A DNA stretch of 64,000 bases, taken from Paraburkholderia youngii (GTDB taxonomy: Bacteria > Pseudomonadota > Gammaproteobacteria > Burkholderiales > Burkholderiaceae). The notes under the pieces were generated by a model, which ran no database searches, was not told the origin of the DNA, and saw nothing but the letters and a program-made list of their open reading frames with translations. Within the stretch, counting starts at the first letter, position 1, and each line of letters starts with the position of its first letter. Location of the stretch: the NCBI RefSeq assembly GCF_013366925.1, contig NZ_JAALDK010000001.1, forward strand, positions 3,155,165 through 3,219,164. Direction: 5' to 3'. Positions 33,997 to 44,104 of this stretch are shown here, in pieces. A program made the position numbers and the translations under genes.

Positions 33997-36417
33997 CTAC
34001 GCCAGCACCTGCGCGAGCGACTTCGAGTAGGTCGCGGCGATCGCGGTCCAATCTCCCTCTGCTTCAACACGGCGGCGCGCATTGCGCGTCATCGCATCAC
34101 GCTCCGCCTGCGTCAGTTGCAACATCGCTTCAATGCCATCGGCGAAGTCGTTGGCTTCTGCGCACAGGTATTCATGGCCGGCGCGATAGCCGAGGCCGCG
34201 CGCCCCAAATTCGGTACTCACCACCGGCAGACCCACAGCAGCGTATTCGAGCAATTTCAGGTTGGTCCCTGAGCCGGAAACTACCGGGTTCAGGCCCAGG
34301 TCGCTGATTTCAAGCCACGTGGCCTTTTCTGCATCGCTGACCACATCCACGAGACCGACGTTGGACGGCAGCTCCCAGGTCTGGACTGAGTGGCATACCG
34401 AACCCAGCAATACGAAGTGGACCGAAGGCAAGCGCGTGGCTGCTTCGACGATCAAGCGCGCGGCATCGATGTTCGGGCCGTGCGCGCTGCCCATGAAGAG
34501 GGCCAGCGGATGCGCGACACGCAGCGCCGCGCGGCGGCGCTCTGTCTGCGCCCCTGCACGCAGCGGCGTCGCCGCGACGTCGATGCCGTTGGGAACGACG
34601 ATCATCTTCGCGGCATCGCCTGCCGTCCCGTAGAGCTCGCCCATGCGTTCGCGATCCCGCTCCGAGCACGCGGTGACGAGCGCCGCGTCGAGTACGGCAC
34701 GGCGCTCCAGCGCAAGGACCTGATCGACGGCCCAGCGATGTGGGCCGTAAATGTCGGCCTTCAGATCGGCTTCGACATTGTGCGCTTCGTAGACGAAGGG
34801 TTTGGACGTGACTTCGCGCAATGCGGGCATTGCGTACGGATGAGAGCACACGATCAGGTCGGCGCGTCGCGCGAGTGCGTCGATCGCCTCTAGCCATTCG
34901 GGGGCCGTGGTTGGATGCATGGCGGCCGCGATATCTTCAGCGGAAGCGCCCAGCGAGCGTTCGAGCTGATACTCGGCTTCAGTGAATTCCTGAGACTTCG
35001 GCACCAGTTCCTCGGTAAAGCCATCCGCGAGATTGCGCGTACCTCGCATACCCACAGGTGCCAGATTGACGAACTGCACGTCGAAGTGTTCGGCGACCCG
35101 TTTGTACAGCCCATGCAGGCGCAGCTTGCCGCCACTGATCACCGGGGTGATCGGATAGGTATTGAGCACGCCAAGCACCGGCTTCGTCCGCCTGGTGACG
35201 ATCGCTGGGGCGGCGACTATTGCGTCGGTTGCCTGACCGTCGGAAGCCACTTGTCGGCCGGCCGCGAGCAGCGCATCGCACAGCGTGGTCCAACTCAGAT
35301 ACTCAACGCTCTTGCGCCCGGCCAATCCCATATTCCGCGCTTCGGTGAGATCGCCGCAAACCCGCCGCAACGCGCCGGCGAGCACAGCCGCATCCGGTTC
35401 GACGACCAGTCCCGAGCGCTGATGCTCGATCAGTTCGAGCGGACCGCCCGAATCGGTAGTGGTGATGACCGGCTTCGAGGCCAGCATCGCTTCGAGCGTG
35501 ATAAGCCCATAGTCTTCATCACGCGGCACGAACGGCACGCAGACTGCGCGCGCATACTCCTGCGCGAGCTGAACATCGGTGATGCGTCCGAGAAAATGAA
35601 TGCCGCGATGACCCGCGGCGGCCGCGCGCAAGCGCGCTTCATCGGGGCCGCTGCCGGCAATATGCAGTGGCACCTCCACCTTGCTCTGCCGGTAAGCCTC
35701 GATGATCAGATCGATACGCTTGGCCGGGTCCAGACGGCTGGCGCTGAAGATGGCTTCCTGCGGGCCTGGCGCGAGCCCCTTTAGACCGGTCGGATGATGA
35801 TGGACCGCGACTTTCACGCCGGCGGGGAAATAGCCCTCGCGCGCCGCGACCACCTGCGAAATCGCGGCATAGTGAACGATCTTGTCAGGCCGCATTGCGA
35901 TCGCGTCGAGCAGGCGTATCACCGCGCGCGTGACGGGCCCTGGAAACGCCCAGCAAGCCGCTTGCGGCGCGCGCTGCCACGCTGCGTCGAGCGCGTCGAG
36001 CAGTTCGTCGAGTTCGAGGTTCGCCGCATCGCGCTTGACGAGCGCGTCGACGATACGCGCCGGCATGCCGAGCGCGACCAGTGGGTCGGGTTCGAACTGC
36101 GTCGGCATAGCCGATGGGTAGCAGTCGTACAGGCCGCGCAGCGTGTGCTGGAGATAGACGACGTGATTGCGATGTCGAATCGCCCAAGCGGGGTACTTGG
36201 TGCTGATCACCATGTCGAAGTGATCGAGATCCAGTCGCAAGAACTGCCGATAGCTGGCCAGCAGTTCGCCCATGTTGCCTTCGCGGGTTGGCAGTTTCAT
36301 CAGTTCCGCCACGATTCCCGGCCGTGCGTTCAGCGCGTCGAGCAGGCCCCACCACAGGTTCTCAGCGCCGCCGATCACAAAGGGGACCGGGCTCGGCGCG
36401 ACAATCGCAATTCTCAT
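33997..36417 (-). CDS. Fused tandem glycosyltransferase (two GT4-type domains)
   Basis: The product has 806 residues and is a fusion of two GT-B enzymes. The first (about 1-395) has IVAPSPVPFVIGGAENLWWG, VAVHHHPTGLKG, FSASRLDPAKRIDLIIEAYR and DEDYGLITLEAMLASKPVIT with the GT4 E-x7-E. The second (about 415-806) starts VLGVLNTYPITPVISGGKLR and has MIVVPNGIDVAAT, FMGSAHGPNIDAARLIVEAA and PVVSGSGTNLKLLEYAAVGL, with the variant acceptor loop of another GT4 subgroup. It is the last gene of the glycan operon, 11 bases after the preceding glycosyltransferase. Two domains suggest it adds two sugars in succession. Cytoplasmic or membrane-associated; sugars unknown. Confidence 0.88.
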   Translation of the reverse strand: MRIAIVAPSPVPFVIGGAENLWWGLLDALNARPGIVAELMKLPTREGNMGELLASYRQFLRLDLDHFDMVISTKYPAWAIRHRNHVVYLQHTLRGLYDCYPSAMPTQFEPDPLVALGMPARIVDALVKRDAANLELDELLDALDAAWQRAPQAACWAFPGPVTRAVIRLLDAIAMRPDKIVHYAAISQVVAAREGYFPAGVKVAVHHHPTGLKGLAPGPQEAIFSASRLDPAKRIDLIIEAYRQSKVEVPLHIAGSGPDEARLRAAAAGHRGIHFLGRITDVQLAQEYARAVCVPFVPRDEDYGLITLEAMLASKPVITTTDSGGPLELIEHQRSGLVVEPDAAVLAGALRRVCGDLTEARNMGLAGRKSVEYLSWTTLCDALLAAGRQVASDGQATDAIVAAPAIVTRRTKPVLGVLNTYPITPVISGGKLRLHGLYKRVAEHFDVQFVNLAPVGMRGTRNLADGFTEELVPKSQEFTEAEYQLERSLGASAEDIAAAMHPTTAPEWLEAIDALARRADLIVCSHPYAMPALREVTSKPFVYEAHNVEADLKADIYGPHRWAVDQVLALERRAVLDAALVTACSERDRERMGELYGTAGDAAKMIVVPNGIDVAATPLRAGAQTERRRAALRVAHPLALFMGSAHGPNIDAARLIVEAATRLPSVHFVLLGSVCHSVQTWELPSNVGLVDVVSDAEKATWLEISDLGLNPVVSGSGTNLKLLEYAAVGLPVVSTEFGARGLGYRAGHEYLCAEANDFADGIEAMLQLTQAERDAMTRNARRRVEAEGDWTAIAATYSKSLAQVLA

Positions 36418-36428
36418 GGGAGATCAGG

Positions 36429-37460
36429 TTAGAGAGGTTGGGTAAGCTGCTCGATCACACCGCGCCACGAGATGTTCGCCGCCCGGTAGGCTTCGAGGCC
36501 GCGCACGCCGGCGTCGGCAGCCTTGCGCGGATGTTGCGCGAGCCAGTCGAGGCGCTGGGCGAGCGCCTTGGCGTCGGGTGGCTCGATCCAGCCAGTTTCG
36601 CCGTCACGAACGAACTCCAGCGGTCCGCCGGAGTCGGTGCAGGTAATCACGGGTTTCGACGACAGCATTGCTTCGAGTGTGATGTATCCGTAGTCTTCAT
36701 CGAAAGCCGGAAACACCACGGCCAGCGCGCGTGCGTAAAAGGCGCGCTTTTCTGCCTCGGTCACATGTCCGATCAGCGCGACGCGGCTACCCACGTCATG
36801 TTGTTCGATGAGCCGGGCAAGCACCTCGCGCTGACCGCCGTCGCCTGCCAGCAGGATCTTCAGCGGCGAGTGCATATGACGCGCCGCTTCGATCAGCAAC
36901 GATTGCCGCTTCAGCGTTTCCAGGCGACTCGGGAAAAATACATACGGCAAAGCCTGTTCGCAGCGGAACGACTCCGCGTCTGCGGGCGGATGATAGAGCG
37001 GCGTCGCTTCGATCCGGTTGAAGTCGCGCAAGCGTTCAGCGACACGCCGCGAATTCGCGAACACCAGGTTCGCGCTCGAGAGCGCGGCGTTGTCGAACGC
37101 GATCACCTGAGCGCGCAGCTGCTTGAGTTCAGCGGTTGCCTGCGCGGCATCGTACAGTTCATAAATCGCGCGATGCTGGTGCATGACCCATACCCGGTGA
37201 TTCGGGTGGCTGATTCCATAGCCCGGAAATTGCAGGCTGATCACCTGATCGATCGTGACGCCGTTCGGACGGATGAAGTCGAGCGACTGCGCATGTTCCA
37301 TCGCTCGCGCGATGTCCTTTTCCGGCGAAAAGCGAAACGGCAGACGCAGCAGCTCCACCTCATGTCCCGCCCGTTGCAACTCACGGACTACGCCGGCAAT
37401 GTGATACGAAGCGCCACCGTGCATGAATGGCACCATGTTCGCCGTCACGAGAATCTTCAC
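36429..37460 (-). CDS. GT4-family glycosyltransferase
   Basis: The product has 343 residues, starting at GTG 37460 (MKILVTANMVPFMHGGASYH), overlapping the methyltransferase stop by four bases (GTGA). GT-B features are the N-terminal GGASYHIAGVVREL, FFPSRLETLKRQSLLIEAAR and FPAFDEDYGYITLEAMLSSK with the GT4 E-x7-E. It closely resembles the first half of the next gene (both have DEDYG-ITLEAML-SKPVIT-TDSGGPLE). Its role would be adding a sugar to the glycan exported by Wzm/Wzt. Confidence 0.9.
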   Translation of the reverse strand: MKILVTANMVPFMHGGASYHIAGVVRELQRAGHEVELLRLPFRFSPEKDIARAMEHAQSLDFIRPNGVTIDQVISLQFPGYGISHPNHRVWVMHQHRAIYELYDAAQATAELKQLRAQVIAFDNAALSSANLVFANSRRVAERLRDFNRIEATPLYHPPADAESFRCEQALPYVFFPSRLETLKRQSLLIEAARHMHSPLKILLAGDGGQREVLARLIEQHDVGSRVALIGHVTEAEKRAFYARALAVVFPAFDEDYGYITLEAMLSSKPVITCTDSGGPLEFVRDGETGWIEPPDAKALAQRLDWLAQHPRKAADAGVRGLEAYRAANISWRGVIEQLTQPL

Positions 37461-38761
37461 GCCGGCGCTCCTGCCGCGGTCCGTTTGCGTCCGTGCACCG
37501 CGAAGTCCTGCGGACCGCAGAGATGGCCGTTGACGCGCTCGGTCAGCGGATCGTTGCCCGGCACCTTCGCTTCTTCCGGGTATGGGCTGCTGCGAATGAT
37601 GTCGATCGCTTCGAAGTGGTGATACTTCAGCAGGAACGTAATCGCACTCGGCGTTATCGGGTTGCGGTGCGTGAAGTCGTGATAAAACGTGTGACTGCCA
37701 ACCAGTATGTTCTCCGGGTTCGGCGTTTCGAACAGGACCGAACCGCCTTCCACCAGCACCCGGTAGCTTTCCTGCACGAGCGCGAACAGATAGTCGAATG
37801 GCAGATGCTCGATGATATGAAAACCGGTGACCGCGGCGACCGAGCCTGTCGGCAAACTGCGCAGATACTTCAGTGCGTCCGTATGGCGGGCGTCGAAGCC
37901 TTGCGCGACGCAGGCTTTGACCATGACCGGGCTGACGTCGATACCGATTGCGTCGTGGCCTCGCTCGCGCACATACGAGAGCCATTCCCCCCGGCCGCAG
38001 CCAATATCCACGATCTGATGCGTGAGTCTGCCCGCGCGCGGAACATTCGTTGCGAGCCAGTCGTCGTAGATCGCCAGCTTCGCGCGCACGTTCTCACGCG
38101 TGCCGCGATTGGCATCTTCGAATGCAAGGTAATAGGCGTCGATTATTTCCGGCGCCACTGCGAGGCCTTTGCGAAACTGTACCTGCAGATCGTCCACGCG
38201 TCGTGATAGTTCTTCGGACCGCGCGGCCTGGCGCATCACGGCACCGACAGTATTTTCGAAGCGGCTCCGCCACGCGACCAGTGAACGGGAGAGCAGGCGC
38301 CGCGCATAGACGCCGTCGGCATATCGTCCGACTCGTGACGCCAGCGCGCTGAGTCCCGCATGGCGCAGCACCCGCTGCGCGAGCGTCACGCCAATGCCGA
38401 GGCGAAGCCCCGGCACCTGCACGCCAGTGCGCCGCCCTTCTTCCGACATGCGCAGCTTCGCCAGCAGCACGAGCCGGCTGGCGCCGTTCTTCAGTTGACC
38501 GACGTAATTGGCCCGGCCCGCTGGATCGGACTCGCGGCGTAACACGAGCCGATAGGCGCCATCGACGAAAACCTCGTCCTCGGCAAGCATCAGCTGTTCG
38601 ATCGATGCGGGAGCGCAAAGGCCGGCGACATCCAGTCCGGCTCCGGCGGGCGATACGGCATGCCCAAGCGTAGCCGTTGCAGTTGTGTCGCTCGGGCCGG
38701 CATGGGCAGCTGCTTCCGCCTTGACACGCGCAATCAGATCTTGAAGTACTGCGTTGGTCAT
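37457..38761 (-). CDS. SAM-dependent methyltransferase with N-terminal DUF4214 segment
   Basis: The product has 434 residues; ATG 38761 overlaps the Wzt stop (ATGA). Residues about 55-115 (VDGAYRLVLRRESDPAGRAN, YVGQLKNGASRLVLLAKLRM) match the DUF4214 pattern of a Y-x2-L-x-R...D-P-G...Y-W-like repeat. A helical linker follows, then a class I methyltransferase domain with QIVDIGCGRGEWLSYVRERG, DAIGIDVSPVMV and VTGFHIIEHLPFDYLFALV. This enzyme type is found in Wzm/Wzt loci where a methyl cap ends O-antigen chains. DUF4214 also opens the putative surface protein at 48 kb. Chain-terminating methylation is an inference. Confidence 0.85.
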   Translation of the reverse strand: MTNAVLQDLIARVKAEAAAHAGPSDTTATATLGHAVSPAGAGLDVAGLCAPASIEQLMLAEDEVFVDGAYRLVLRRESDPAGRANYVGQLKNGASRLVLLAKLRMSEEGRRTGVQVPGLRLGIGVTLAQRVLRHAGLSALASRVGRYADGVYARRLLSRSLVAWRSRFENTVGAVMRQAARSEELSRRVDDLQVQFRKGLAVAPEIIDAYYLAFEDANRGTRENVRAKLAIYDDWLATNVPRAGRLTHQIVDIGCGRGEWLSYVRERGHDAIGIDVSPVMVKACVAQGFDARHTDALKYLRSLPTGSVAAVTGFHIIEHLPFDYLFALVQESYRVLVEGGSVLFETPNPENILVGSHTFYHDFTHRNPITPSAITFLLKYHHFEAIDIIRSSPYPEEAKVPGNDPLTERVNGHLCGPQDFAVHGRKRTAAGAPA

Positions 38762-40011
38762 GATTCTCGTAACGTGGGTTGTTCCAATTCCCGTACAGGG
38801 GATTGAGCAAATTGCGCCGGCACGTAGCACAGTCCGGAGAAGGGCGCATGCTGAAAGCCGGCGATTTCGAAAGTCGCGGCGGCATCCCACCAGTGCTGGC
38901 AATCGTGCACGTGGGTGTCGTCAGAATGCAGGGCGACCGTGACCGTATATTTGCCAGGCGCGAAATTCAGCGGCAGCGAAAAGCGACAGCAAACGCTATT
39001 GCCGGCGGAGAAGTGCGCCTGCTTGCGCAACAACGCGGTATTGGTGCCGAACACGTCCTGGCCAAAGCGGTCGCGAATCAGAATGCCGACTGATAGCTGG
39101 GCGTCCTGGTCCGACTCGCATTCGAGGTCGATCGTCACTTCTTCACCGGACGCAAATCGCATGGCCGGCCCGAAGCGACCTGACAGCACCACGTTGCGCA
39201 CGCGGGTGCGCAACGCACCGTATGATTTCGGCGTCGACTGGTTGGCTTGCGGCGCGTCGCTATCGATGCCCGCAATCAGCCGGTAATAGATCTGCGCGGC
39301 TTCTTCCGGCAAGCCGTCGTGGACGACTTCGCCGCCCGAAAGCAGGATGGCTCGATCGCATAGCAGCTTCACGGAATTGATGTCGTGCGACACATACAGG
39401 ATCGAGCCACCAGCGTCGCGAAACTCGCGAATGCGCTTCAGACACTTCTGTTGAAAGCGCGCGTCGCCGACCGCGAGCGCTTCGTCGACGATGAAGCACA
39501 CCGGGTCCGCATGAATGGCCACCGAGAAGCCGAGCCGCATGATCATCCCGGACGAATAGGTACGCAGCGGCGCGTCGATGAACTCAGCCAGTTCGGAAAA
39601 GGCGACGATCGCGTCGAAACGTTGTTCGATCTCTTCGCTCGTCATGCCGATCAGCCGCGCATTCACCGCGATGTTCTCGCGACCCGACAGCTTGCCGTCG
39701 AAACCGGTGCCGAGTTCGAGCAGACCCGCAATTCGCCCCCGCCGCAAGATCGACCCGGCATCGGGCAACAGCACCCCACTGACGAGCTTGAGCAAGGTCG
39801 ATTTGCCCGCGCCGTTCTGGCCGAGCACGCCGATCGCCTCGCCCTGTCCCAGTGAGAACGAAACGTCCCGCAGTGCGGCATGCACGCGATGCCGCGGCTT
39901 GCGGGAAAAGCTTTCTATCAGGCGGTCAGCGGTGCGGTTGTAGATCTTGAAGCGCTTCGAGAGCCGTTCGATCTCAAGAACTGGTGGACCGTTCTGCGCG
40001 TGTGTCGTCAC
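38758..40011 (-). CDS. wzt: Wzt-type ABC exporter ATPase with C-terminal carbohydrate-binding domain
   Basis: The product has 417 residues. The ATPase half (1-250) has VLGQNGAGKSTLLKLVSGVL (Walker A), YSSGMIMRLGFSVAIHADPV (the divergent signature of polysaccharide exporters) and FIVDEALAVGD (Walker B). The second half (about 265-400, beta-rich: GEEVTIDLECESDQDAQLSV, NFAPGKYTVTVALHSDDTHV) matches the Wzt C-terminal domain that recognises the capped end of the glycan. Overlaps by four bases with both neighbours. It powers export of an undecaprenyl-linked polysaccharide with Wzm. Confidence 0.93.
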   Translation of the reverse strand: MTTHAQNGPPVLEIERLSKRFKIYNRTADRLIESFSRKPRHRVHAALRDVSFSLGQGEAIGVLGQNGAGKSTLLKLVSGVLLPDAGSILRRGRIAGLLELGTGFDGKLSGRENIAVNARLIGMTSEEIEQRFDAIVAFSELAEFIDAPLRTYSSGMIMRLGFSVAIHADPVCFIVDEALAVGDARFQQKCLKRIREFRDAGGSILYVSHDINSVKLLCDRAILLSGGEVVHDGLPEEAAQIYYRLIAGIDSDAPQANQSTPKSYGALRTRVRNVVLSGRFGPAMRFASGEEVTIDLECESDQDAQLSVGILIRDRFGQDVFGTNTALLRKQAHFSAGNSVCCRFSLPLNFAPGKYTVTVALHSDDTHVHDCQHWWDAAATFEIAGFQHAPFSGLCYVPAQFAQSPVRELEQPTLRES

Positions 40012-40790
40012 AACGTATCCCTCAGTTCAGATTGCAGACGGGTCAATAGCAGGCGCCCCGCGAGCAGGCTGAGCACCGCAGCGCCGAACAGTGCGAGCAG
40101 TTCCTTCGGCTGCGGGTATTGATGCCATACGATGATCGCGTGCACCGAGTCGATGGCCCAGAAGATCGGACTGAAGTGCAACCCCTTCGCGGCCCACGGT
40201 GGCAGGATCGAAGCGAGGTAGACGACCGGCGTGAGCCAGAAGCCGAATTGCAGCACCACGTTCAGCACGTTCTTGACGTCGGGAATGAACACGTCGAGTG
40301 TACCGAGGACGATGCCAATGCCATACGCGAACGCGCTCAGAAGCAGCGCAACGACCGGCAGCATCAGCCATTGCATCCCAATTGGATGACCGATGACCAG
40401 CAGGAACATCGCGAAGAACGCCATCGTGATCGCATATACCGCCCACTCGGCGAGCACGATATGCAAGGGCATCAGCCACAGATCGACGCTTATCTTGCGG
40501 ATCAGATGCGCGTTCGAGCTATAGACGGGGGTGAGCCGGTTCAGCAGGTTCGCGAACAGGTTCCACGTGAGCAGGCCGCCGATCAGATAGACGGTGTACA
40601 GATAGGGATCGGCATCCGCGCCGATGCGCGTGCGCATGAATTGGGAAAACACCGTGCTGAACAGCACCACGAAGGTCAGCGGCTGAATCAGCAGCCAGGC
40701 GGCGCCCAGCGTATTTTCCCGATGCCGGTCGATGAGATCCTGACGCGACAGCAGGAGGACATGCGCGAGGCTTGTTCTTAATGTATGCAT
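40008..40790 (-). CDS. wzm: Wzm-type ABC exporter permease
   Basis: The product has 260 residues from ATG 40790; upstream in-frame starts would extend it into the preceding gene and are unlikely. Six membrane helices are visible, with SLAHVLLLSRQDLIDRHREN and TLGAAWLLIQPLTFVVLFST at the N-terminus, a conserved mark of ABC-2 O-antigen permeases. NVVLQFGFWLTPVVYLASIL follows near the C-terminus. Paired with Wzt it forms the inner-membrane glycan exporter. Confidence 0.92.
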   Translation of the reverse strand: MHTLRTSLAHVLLLSRQDLIDRHRENTLGAAWLLIQPLTFVVLFSTVFSQFMRTRIGADADPYLYTVYLIGGLLTWNLFANLLNRLTPVYSSNAHLIRKISVDLWLMPLHIVLAEWAVYAITMAFFAMFLLVIGHPIGMQWLMLPVVALLLSAFAYGIGIVLGTLDVFIPDVKNVLNVVLQFGFWLTPVVYLASILPPWAAKGLHFSPIFWAIDSVHAIIVWHQYPQPKELLALFGAAVLSLLAGRLLLTRLQSELRDTL

Positions 40791-40836
40791 GAAACGGATT
40801 CGAGGTGGATCGCGGCGCTCGTCGGAACCGGCTTCG

Positions 40837-42123
40837 TCAGGCGAGAACCTGCCGGTAGACGGCGAGCGTTTCCTCGGCAGTGCGCTGCCAACTGAAGGAT
40901 TGCGCACGGGCGATGCCGGCCGTGATCAACCGCTCACGCAACGCGCGATCGTCGATCAGCACCTGCATCGCTTCGGTAAATCCTTCGACATCGGTCGGCT
41001 CGCGCATGATGCCGGCATCACCTGCCACTTCCCGAAGCGCGTCGGCGGTCGAGCACAATACCGGCACGCCAGCCGCCATGCCTTCGATGATGGGTAACCC
41101 GAACCCTTCATAGACGGATACATAGACGATCGCGAGCGCGCCCGCGGTCAGCAGCGGAATGTCGTCGTCTGACACATAGCCGAGCTTGCGCACGGAGCCT
41201 TCACGCAGACCCGGTTCAAGTGCGCGGTGCAACGTGTCCGTCAGCCATCCTTCGATGCCGATCAGCACGAGCGGGAACTGGCGCCGGACCTCGGCCGGCA
41301 GGCGCGCATGCGCGGCCAGCGCGGTTTGCAGATTCTTGCGTGGCTCCAGCGTGCCCACGGCCGCGAAGTACTGGCCATGTGCGAGACCGTGGCGGCCCAG
41401 TACTTTACTGGTCGCTTCGGAGGAGTATGGCTGGAAACGCGTCGACACGCCGTTATACACGACCTTGATCTTCTCGGGCGCGACTGAAAAGCAGGCCTGT
41501 AATTCTTGCCGAACGAACTCCGATACCACGATGACCCGATCCGCGCGTTCGAGCGCGCGCGGAAAGTTCGCCCGCAATAGCGCGAGACGTTGGGCAGGGT
41601 GGTACTCCGGATAACGCACCCACGAGACATCGTGAGCGGTGATCACTGTCGGCCCGCGAAAGCGGAACGGAATGAAGTTCGGATCGTGATAGACCTGCGG
41701 AGCACGCCGCCGCCGGATGCCCGAATCGAAACGATACTGCTCGACGTGTGGCATGAAACGGTATGCGGAGGGCAAATACTTGCGCGCAAAACGTTTGGCG
41801 CCGGCTGCCGCGATGGTGCGCCACGACTTCGTTGCTCGTGCATCTCCCGCGGCGGGCGCTGTCGTGCCGTTCTCATGCGACGAAGACCAGTGCGTGCCGT
41901 AAAAGAACCGCACGCTATGTCCCCGATGGACGAATTCGCGAGCCAGATTTGACGCGTACTGGCCAATACCCGTAAGCGGCGTGAGTAAAGCGCGCCCACC
42001 CATTGCGATGTCGAGCTGAGCGTCGGAATAGTTGTTGTCGAGCAAGGTACTGTCTGCAATAAGGATTCTGGGAGCAGCGCAAGTATCGGGTTTGTTTTCG
42101 CGAATAGATGTGACGGCCGTCAC
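40837..42123 (-). CDS. GT4-family glycosyltransferase (mannosyltransferase-like)
   Basis: The product has up to 428 residues. GT-B enzyme: GGRALLTPLTGIGQYASNLA at the N-terminal Gly-rich loop, VITAHDVSWVRYPEYHPAQR, VIVVSEFVRQELQACF, FAAVGTLEPRKNLQTALAAH and VYVSVYEGFGLPIIEGMAAG with the GT4 E-x7-E. First gene of the glycan operon. The longest frame begins at a GTG (42123) that lies within the CRP-type box 42109-42124 and has no ribosome site. The true start is thus uncertain, and translation may begin further in, since homology starts only near PRILIADSTLL. Confidence 0.88.
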   Translation of the reverse strand: MTAVTSIRENKPDTCAAPRILIADSTLLDNNYSDAQLDIAMGGRALLTPLTGIGQYASNLAREFVHRGHSVRFFYGTHWSSSHENGTTAPAAGDARATKSWRTIAAAGAKRFARKYLPSAYRFMPHVEQYRFDSGIRRRRAPQVYHDPNFIPFRFRGPTVITAHDVSWVRYPEYHPAQRLALLRANFPRALERADRVIVVSEFVRQELQACFSVAPEKIKVVYNGVSTRFQPYSSEATSKVLGRHGLAHGQYFAAVGTLEPRKNLQTALAAHARLPAEVRRQFPLVLIGIEGWLTDTLHRALEPGLREGSVRKLGYVSDDDIPLLTAGALAIVYVSVYEGFGLPIIEGMAAGVPVLCSTADALREVAGDAGIMREPTDVEGFTEAMQVLIDDRALRERLITAGIARAQSFSWQRTAEETLAVYRQVLA

Positions 42124-42124
42124 A
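42109..42124. promoter_or_regulatory. CRP-type site TGTGACGGCCGTCACA between glycan operon and T1SS
   Basis: A perfect palindrome identical to 29060-29075. It lies 127 bases upstream of the type I secretion ATPase and at the very 5' end of the divergent glycan operon, so one site could control both. Confidence 0.85.
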
Positions 42125-42251
42125 TTTCACGCGCAATTGATCGAGCAGAATGAGCGCCTTCAGAACGGACCGATGCACGGGGTGTCGGCCAAAGAATGAC
42201 CACACTAGAAGTGAATCGAGAGGCGTTGCGAGACCGGCGTAACGAGCAAAG

Positions 42252-44090
42252 ATGACCAGTAAAGTCAGAGTGCCGTCGAATGAAATCATTCAGGCGTTGT
42301 TAGGCTACCGCCGCGTGTTTCGCACGCTAGGCGCATTTAGCATGCTCATCAATCTGTTGATGCTCGTGCCGTCCATTTACATGCTGCAGGTATATGACCG
42401 CGTGCTGCCAAGCCGCAATGGCGTCACGTTGGCGATGCTGACGCTGATGATGCTCGGCATGTACGGGTTCTCGAGCGTGCTCGAATATGTGCGCAGCTTT
42501 ATCGTGATCCGCATCGGCGGCAAGTTGGACATGCACCTGAACAGCCGCGTATATACCGCTGCGTTTGAAACGAATCTCAAACAGCAGGGCGTCAATGCGG
42601 GGCAGTCTCTCAATGACCTGACCACGATCCGGCAGTTCGTTACCGGCAATGCGCTGTTCGCATTCTTTGATGCGCCGTGGTTCCCGATTTATCTGGCGGT
42701 TATCTTCATCTTCAATGTCTGGCTCGGCGTGTTTGCATTGGCGGGCTCGGCGATCCTGATAGCACTGGCAATCGCCAACGAACGTGTTTCACGTCGTCCG
42801 CTGTCGGAGGCGACCAGTTTGTCGATTCGCTCCACCGCACTCGCCACCGCGAATCTGCGCAATGCCGAGGTCATCGAGGCGATGGGCATGCTGCCCAACC
42901 TGATGGCGCGCTGGTCAGTCCTGAATGCGGGCTTTCTATCGCGCCAGGCTGAAGCGAGCGAGAAAGCGGCGCTGGTCGGCAATGTCACGAAGTTCTTCAG
43001 GCTCTCATTGCAGTCCCTCGTACTGGGGATCGGCGCGCTGCTCGCGATCGACGGCAAGATTTCTCCGGGCATGATGATCGCGGGTTCGATCCTGATGGGC
43101 CGTGTGTTGGGTCCGCTGGAAATGGTGATTTCGGTCTGGCGTCAGTGGAGCGGCGCTCGCAGTGCGTATGACCGCCTCGTTGAACTGCTCAAGAACAATC
43201 CGGTGCGCCGTATCGGCATGACGCTGCCGCCGCCGACCGGACGGCTGACGCTCGAAGGCGTGAGCGCAGCGCCGCCGGGGATGCGGGTGCCGGTGGTGCA
43301 GGGCCTGTCATTCACGATCGATGCCGGCGATGTGGTCGGCGTGATCGGACCCAGCGCGTCCGGGAAGTCGACGCTTGCACGGCTGATGGTCGGCGTGTGG
43401 CCTGCCGCGGTCGGCACCGTGCGGTTGGACGGCGCGGACATCTATCAGTGGGACAAGGATCAGCTCGGACCGCACATCGGCTACCTGCCGCAAGACATCG
43501 AACTGTTCGGCGGATCGATCGCGGAAAACATTGCACGCTTTGGGCAGATCGAATCGGAGAAGGTCATCGAGGCGGCGAAGCTCGCCGGGGTTCACGAGAT
43601 GATTCTGCGTCTGCCGCAAGGCTATGACACGTTGGTTGGCGATCGCGGCGCCGGGCTCTCCGGTGGGCAGAAGCAGCGCATTGGTCTGGCGCGTGCGCTG
43701 TATGGCAATCCGTCGTTCATCGTGCTGGACGAACCGAATTCGAACCTCGACGAGACCGGCGAGGCGGCGCTCAAGCTGGCGATCGAGCGCTTGCACGCAG
43801 CCGGCAAGACCGTCGTGCTGATTACGCATCGGACAAGCATCATTGCCGCTACGACCAAGCTGCTGCTGCTCGTCGAAGGCCAGCTCAGGATGTACGGGCC
43901 CACCGCGCATGTGCTGGCGGCGTTGCAGAATGCGCCCGCGAATACGGCGGCTGCGCAATCGGCTGCTGCAAAAACGACCGCGACGGCTCAATCCGCCGCT
44001 ACGGCTCAACCTGCCGCCTCAAACCCGGCTTCGTCCAACCCTCATCAGCCATCCGACGCTCAAACAGCGGATGCGGATGCCACAGTCTGA
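42252..44090 (+). CDS. Type I secretion system ABC transporter (permease-ATPase)
   Basis: The product has 612 residues. The membrane domain (about 20-310) has the PrtD/RsaD-like start [20 protein letters not shown] and [19 protein letters not shown]. The ATPase has [20 protein letters not shown] (Walker A), [26 protein letters not shown] (signature) and [13 protein letters not shown] (Walker B). It has no N-terminal C39 peptidase domain, so it exports unprocessed substrates. A low-complexity Ala/Gln/Pro tail of about 50 residues ends the protein. It is followed at 14 bases by the HlyD-type adaptor and then TolC, a complete exporter. Confidence 0.93.
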   Translation: MTSKVRVPSNEIIQALLGYRRVFRTLGAFSMLINLLMLVPSIYMLQVYDRVLPSRNGVTLAMLTLMMLGMYGFSSVLEYVRSFIVIRIGGKLDMHLNSRVYTAAFETNLKQQGVNAGQSLNDLTTIRQFVTGNALFAFFDAPWFPIYLAVIFIFNVWLGVFALAGSAILIALAIANERVSRRPLSEATSLSIRSTALATANLRNAEVIEAMGMLPNLMARWSVLNAGFLSRQAEASEKAALVGNVTKFFRLSLQSLVLGIGALLAIDGKISPGMMIAGSILMGRVLGPLEMVISVWRQWSGARSAYDRLVELLKNNPVRRIGMTLPPPTGRLTLEGVSAAPPGMRVPVVQGLSFTIDAGDVVGVIGPSASGKSTLARLMVGVWPAAVGTVRLDGADIYQWDKDQLGPHIGYLPQDIELFGGSIAENIARFGQIESEKVIEAAKLAGVHEMILRLPQGYDTLVGDRGAGLSGGQKQRIGLARALYGNPSFIVLDEPNSNLDETGEAALKLAIERLHAAGKTVVLITHRTSIIAATTKLLLLVEGQLRMYGPTAHVLAALQNAPANTAAAQSAAAKTTATAQSAATAQPAASNPASSNPHQPSDAQTADADATV

Positions 44091-44104
44091 CCCGCAGATT
44101 TTCC

